Assembly: GCA_027458945.1 (NCBI GenBank)
Contig: DAIDOU010000011.1
Span: forward strand, 1-8,125
Source: Acidobacteriota bacterium
GTDB taxonomy: Bacteria; Acidobacteriota; Thermoanaerobaculia; Thermoanaerobaculales; Thermoanaerobaculaceae
DNA length: 8,125 nt
Direction of reading: 5' to 3'
The notes below the pieces were generated by a model. That model saw nothing but the letters and a program-made list of their open reading frames with translations, searched no databases and was not told the origin of the DNA. Below are positions 6,033 through 8,125 of this stretch, piece after piece. Numbering within the stretch: the first letter of the stretch is position 1; each line of letters begins with the position of its first letter. The translations under genes and the position numbers were made by a program.

Positions 6033-6045
6033 TCTCAAAGTTTAC
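6019..6045 (-). promoter_or_regulatory. ECF-sigma-like promoter candidate for the exporter operon
   Basis: On the minus strand GTAAAC (6045-6040) is followed after 17 bases by CGTA (6022-6019). AAC in the -35 element and CGT in the -10 element are hallmarks of extracytoplasmic-function sigma promoters, many with 16-17 base spacing. Transcription would begin near 6010-6012, leaving a leader of about 55 bases. No good sigma-70 pair was found for this operon: TTGAGA lacks a partner at proper distance. No expression data support this. Confidence 0.3.
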
Positions 6046-6103
6046 CGGGAAGTTGCACAGGCCGCCCCCCGTCGTTCGGCCGCCGGGGGCGCCGGTTCTT
6101 GGA

Positions 6104-6109
6104 TAAGAT
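6104..6109 (+). promoter_or_regulatory. -10 box (TAAGAT) placed for leaderless transcription of the membrane-protein gene
   Basis: TAAGAT matches four of six positions of TATAAT and ends exactly six bases before the ATG at 6116, so transcription would start at or next to the start codon. AAAGG directly abuts the ATG and is too close to serve as a ribosome site. No convincing -35 element lies 16-18 bases upstream. Confidence 0.4.
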
Positions 6110-6115
6110 CAAAGG

Positions 6116-6958
6116 ATGGGACGACCGCCGTGGTGGTTCTGGGCGGGCCTCGCGCTCATCGTCGCCGGCATGGCGCTGGCGGCGGCGCGGGTCGCGCCGG
6201 TGGCGCAAAACCTCACGCCGCTGTGCTGGACCGGGTTCATCGTGGCGGTGGACGGCTGGCTGGCGCGGCGTGGCCGCTCCTGGCTGCGCGACGCGCCGCG
6301 CGAGCTGGCGTGGATGGCCGCGATCTCGATCCCGTCGTGGCTGCTGTTCGAGTTCTACGACCGGCCGCGGTTCTGGAGTGCGGCAGGGCCGGAGCTGTGG
6401 TGGCACTACTCGGGGCTGCCGCCGTGGCCGTGGCGCGGGCTCGGCTACGCCTGGTCGTTCGCCACGATCACGCCGGCGCTGCTGCTCCTCGCCGAGCTGC
6501 TCGAACCGGCGGCGGAACGGCTCGCGGGTCGTGGCGCGGGCGGGAAGATCCCCAGCGAACTCGCCGCGGCGCTGGCCGGCGTCGGCGCGATCCTGGCGGC
6601 GATCCCGTTCCTGTGGCCGTCGCCGTACTTCGCGGCCGACGTCTGGCTCGCGTGGCCGCTGTTGCTCGACCCGATCAACCGCCGCCTCGGCCGGCCGTCG
6701 TGGCTCGCCGACCTCGAAGCCGGGCGGCGGTCGCGGCCGCTCGCGCTGCTCGCGGCGGGGATCGTCTGCGGCGTGCTGTGGGAGAGCTGGAACATGCTGG
6801 CGTCGGCGCGCTGGCGCTACACCGTCCCGTTCCTCGGCGCGGTGAAGGTCTACGAGATGCCGGTGCTCGGCTTCCTCGGTTTCGCCCCGTTCGCCCTCGC
6901 CGCGTTCGCCCTCTACCACTTCCTGCGCGGCCTGCTGCCCGGCAAGGCGCCGGCGTAG
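6116..6958 (+). CDS. Polytopic membrane protein of unknown function with internally repeated halves
   Basis: A 280-residue protein, rich in Trp, with hydrophobic segments near 6-28, 33-50, 63-81, 108-130, 147-168, 172-187, 208-229 and 247-272, so about eight membrane passes. I do not recognise a named family. The two halves share a pattern. In half one: Trp38, Asp46, GRSWL (53-57), then FEFYD (78-82) and WHYSGLP (96-102). In half two: Trp177, Asp185, GRPSWL (192-197), then WESWN (222-226) and WRYTVP (233-238). The end, YEMPVLGFLGFAPF (246-259), looks like a conserved site. Charged and polar residues in membrane regions (Glu79, Glu223, Asn226, Glu247) could suit an enzyme or transporter, but this is inference. 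The ATG is chosen because the first helix begins at residue 6. It is divergent from the exporter genes, and its stop is 19 bases from the convergent gene's stop. Confidence 0.88.
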   Translation: MGRPPWWFWAGLALIVAGMALAAARVAPVAQNLTPLCWTGFIVAVDGWLARRGRSWLRDAPRELAWMAAISIPSWLLFEFYDRPRFWSAAGPELWWHYSGLPPWPWRGLGYAWSFATITPALLLLAELLEPAAERLAGRGAGGKIPSELAAALAGVGAILAAIPFLWPSPYFAADVWLAWPLLLDPINRRLGRPSWLADLEAGRRSRPLALLAAGIVCGVLWESWNMLASARWRYTVPFLGAVKVYEMPVLGFLGFAPFALAAFALYHFLRGLLPGKAPA

Positions 6959-6977
6959 TCGCGCGCCGCGGTCGGCC

Positions 6978-8125
6978 TCAACCGGCGGCGGCGAGGAGGC
7001 GGGCGAGTGCCGCCGGCGACTCGACCGGGACGCGGCAGGCGCCGCCCGCGCACAGATAGGCGCGGGCCCGCCCGGGGGGAACGGTTTCGCGGCCGGCGAA
7101 CAGCGGCACGGCGCGCACCGACTCCGGCGTCACCACGGCCGACCGCGTCGGCGCCACGACGCAGCGCCCCGGCTTGTGCCGCCAGGCGGCCGCGAGCAGC
7201 GCGCGCGTCGAATCCCAGCACGGGTCGCCGACGACCACGAGGGTCAGCGGCGGCGCGGCGGCGGCCGCGGCCGCTTGCACGAGGGTGAGGCACGCCGCCG
7301 GCGCCCGCGCCACGAGCGCGGCGTCGGCCGCCAGGGCGCGCTCCGCTGCTTCCCGGAACTCCGCTTCGCCGGTGAGCGCCGCCAGCCGGAGCATCGCGCC
7401 GGCCAACACGGCGGCCGGCGCCGGGGTGGCCCCGTCGGCCGCCCCGTGCGGGCGGGCGAGCAGCGGTGGCCCGTCGTCAGGCGCGTCGTAGAGACGGCCG
7501 GACGCGTCCTGGTAGTGCGGCCGGCGGCGGCGCAGGAGCGCGGCGGCCGCGGACAACCAGCCGATGTCGCCCTCCGCCTCGAAGAGCTGGACGTAGGCCG
7601 CCACGGCCCAGGCGACGTCCTCGAGCGCCTCGACGCCCGAGGCCGCGCCGTCGCGCCACGAGCGCTGCAGGCGACCATCGTCTCCGCTGCGGGCGAGGAG
7701 GAAGCGGCCGGCGGCGCGAGCGGCGTCGAGGTAGCGCGGCTCGGACAGCGCCGCGCCGAGCCAGGCGAGCGCCCACGCCGCCATCCCGTTCCAGCCGGCG
7801 AGCCGCTTGTCGTCGGTCGCCGGCGGGACGCGGCGCCGGCGCGCCGCCAGCAGCCTCTCGCGCGCGGCGGCGAGGCGGTTGCCGGCGAGGCCGGCCTCGA
7901 GCCCCAGCTCCGCCGCAACCTCGGCCAGTGAGCGTGACGGCCGCAGGACGTGGCCGTCACCGTCGAGCCCGGGGTCGGCGCCGGCTTCTAGTTCGCAGAG
8001 CGCGACCACCAGCTCGGCCTCGCCGGCGGGGAGCGCCGCGCGCACCTGCGCCGCGGTCCACGTGAAGTAGCGGCCCTCGCGCCCCTCGCTGTCCGCGTCG
8101 GTCGAGGAGGCCAGCGCCCCCTCCG
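6978..8125 (-). CDS. YyaL/SPATA20-type (DUF255) protein, C-terminal part
   Basis: The gene enters from the right edge; 381 residues up to the stop codon are visible and the N-terminus is missing. Near the edge are STDADSEGREGRYFTWT, matching the family's 'D-A-D-S-E-G-x-E-G-x-[FY]-x-x-W' segment. RVPPATDDKRLAGWNG follows at about 7785-7829, matching the 'R-x-x-P-x-x-D-D-K-x-x-x-x-W-N-G' signature. The end, AYLCAGGACRVPVESPAAL, is also typical. Full members are about 600-700 residues: a thioredoxin-like domain (here off the window) followed by an (alpha/alpha)6-barrel resembling glycosidases. Their biochemical role is not settled. The visible reading frame stays open to the edge without a start needed; the internal GTG at 8045 is not the start because the conserved segment lies upstream of it. 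Convergent with the membrane-protein gene; no clear terminator hairpin is seen between them. Confidence 0.93.
   Translation of the reverse strand, partial: EGALASSTDADSEGREGRYFTWTAAQVRAALPAGEAELVVALCELEAGADPGLDGDGHVLRPSRSLAEVAAELGLEAGLAGNRLAAARERLLAARRRRVPPATDDKRLAGWNGMAAWALAWLGAALSEPRYLDAARAAGRFLLARSGDDGRLQRSWRDGAASGVEALEDVAWAVAAYVQLFEAEGDIGWLSAAAALLRRRRPHYQDASGRLYDAPDDGPPLLARPHGAADGATPAPAAVLAGAMLRLAALTGEAEFREAAERALAADAALVARAPAACLTLVQAAAAAAAPPLTLVVVGDPCWDSTRALLAAAWRHKPGRCVVAPTRSAVVTPESVRAVPLFAGRETVPPGRARAYLCAGGACRVPVESPAALARLLAAAG

Larger units (their letters stand above)
5957..6115. promoter_or_regulatory. Divergent regulatory region between adaptor and membrane-protein genes
   Basis: This 159-base gap holds no gene. 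Its centre (about 6013-6060) is clearly richer in A and T than the surroundings, as expected of promoter DNA. It includes the adaptor ribosome site (5961-5967), an inverted repeat (6013-6032), an ECF-like promoter candidate, the -10-like box TAAGAT, and a second imperfectly placed inverted repeat CGCCCCC/GGGGGCG (6063-6069 and 6085-6091). Both flanking genes must be transcribed out of it. Confidence 0.7.

Noticed and set aside
6063..6091. Inverted repeat CGCCCCC/GGGGGCG with a 15-base spacer in the divergent gap
   Set aside because: C- and G-runs of this length are common in such GC-rich DNA, the loop is long, and it would lie outside either expected transcript.
4754..6106. Long plus-strand open frame (450 codons) opposite the adaptor gene
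   Set aside because: Its composition (Arg, His, Asp, Leu, Gly) is that of a mirror frame, and the adaptor on the other strand has all domains in order.
5445..6845. Plus-strand frame (466 codons) crossing the adaptor, the intergenic region and the membrane-protein gene
   Set aside because: It crosses two well-supported genes and a regulatory gap. Its second half is almost only Arg, Ser, Gly and Trp from an off-frame reading.
6959..6977. Possible terminator between the convergent membrane-protein and YyaL-type genes
   Set aside because: Only short, broken G/C matches can be drawn and there is no T-run, so I cannot support a hairpin here.
5893..7059. Plus-strand frame (388 codons) over the membrane-protein gene
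   Set aside because: It is the second off-frame reading of the membrane-protein gene, Arg/Ala/Pro-rich, without a ribosome site or motifs.

Overview
The window is very GC-rich DNA (by eye above 70%), densely coded, with many GTG starts, short gene gaps and strong third-position G/C. A periplasmic adaptor protein of an exporter points to a diderm (Gram-negative-type) bacterium. The mix of genes (MacA/FtsX-type exporter, M17 aminopeptidase, TANGO2/NRDE protein, YyaL/SPATA20 protein) would suit a high-GC soil or environmental lineage such as Acidobacteriota or Gemmatimonadota. That placement is an inference from style, not from a marker gene. I see no rRNA, tRNA, CRISPR, insertion sequence or phage gene.

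Layout: (1) 1-211, minus strand: the start of an exported protein of unknown function, cut by the left edge. (2) 279-3505, plus strand: four closely packed genes: a macro-domain ADP-ribose-binding/hydrolase protein, an M17 leucyl aminopeptidase, a small GNAT acetyltransferase (4-base overlap with the aminopeptidase) and a TANGO2/NRDE-family protein. A GC-rich hairpin followed by a short T-rich stretch separates the first gene from the other three. (3) 3516-5956, minus strand: a two-gene exporter operon, a MacA-like adaptor followed by a MacB/FtsX-like permease. No ATPase gene lies with it, and its flanks leave no room for one. (4) 6116-6958, plus strand: a polytopic membrane protein of unknown function, divergent from the adaptor gene, whose two halves look like copies of each other. 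(5) 6978-8125, minus strand: the C-terminal part of a YyaL/SPATA20 (DUF255) protein, cut by the right edge.

How the genes may work together: the aminopeptidase-acetyltransferase-TANGO2 run is probably one transcript, and the macro-domain gene may be read with it or ended at the hairpin. The common theme could be housekeeping of proteins and metabolites (peptide turnover, ADP-ribose removal, acyl transfer, possible heme handling), but no single pathway is proven. The exporter pair should form an inner-membrane/periplasm machine that borrows an ATPase encoded elsewhere. The 159-base space between the adaptor gene and the membrane-protein gene is the richest regulatory spot: it holds an ECF-sigma-like promoter candidate, an inverted repeat over it, and a -10-like box placed for leaderless transcription of the membrane-protein gene.

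Nothing here is clearly a new defence or mobile system. The points most worth a second look are the internal duplication in the membrane protein, the exporter without an ATPase, the repeated -10-box-to-start-codon spacing in genes lacking a ribosome binding site, and two hairpins at gene ends.
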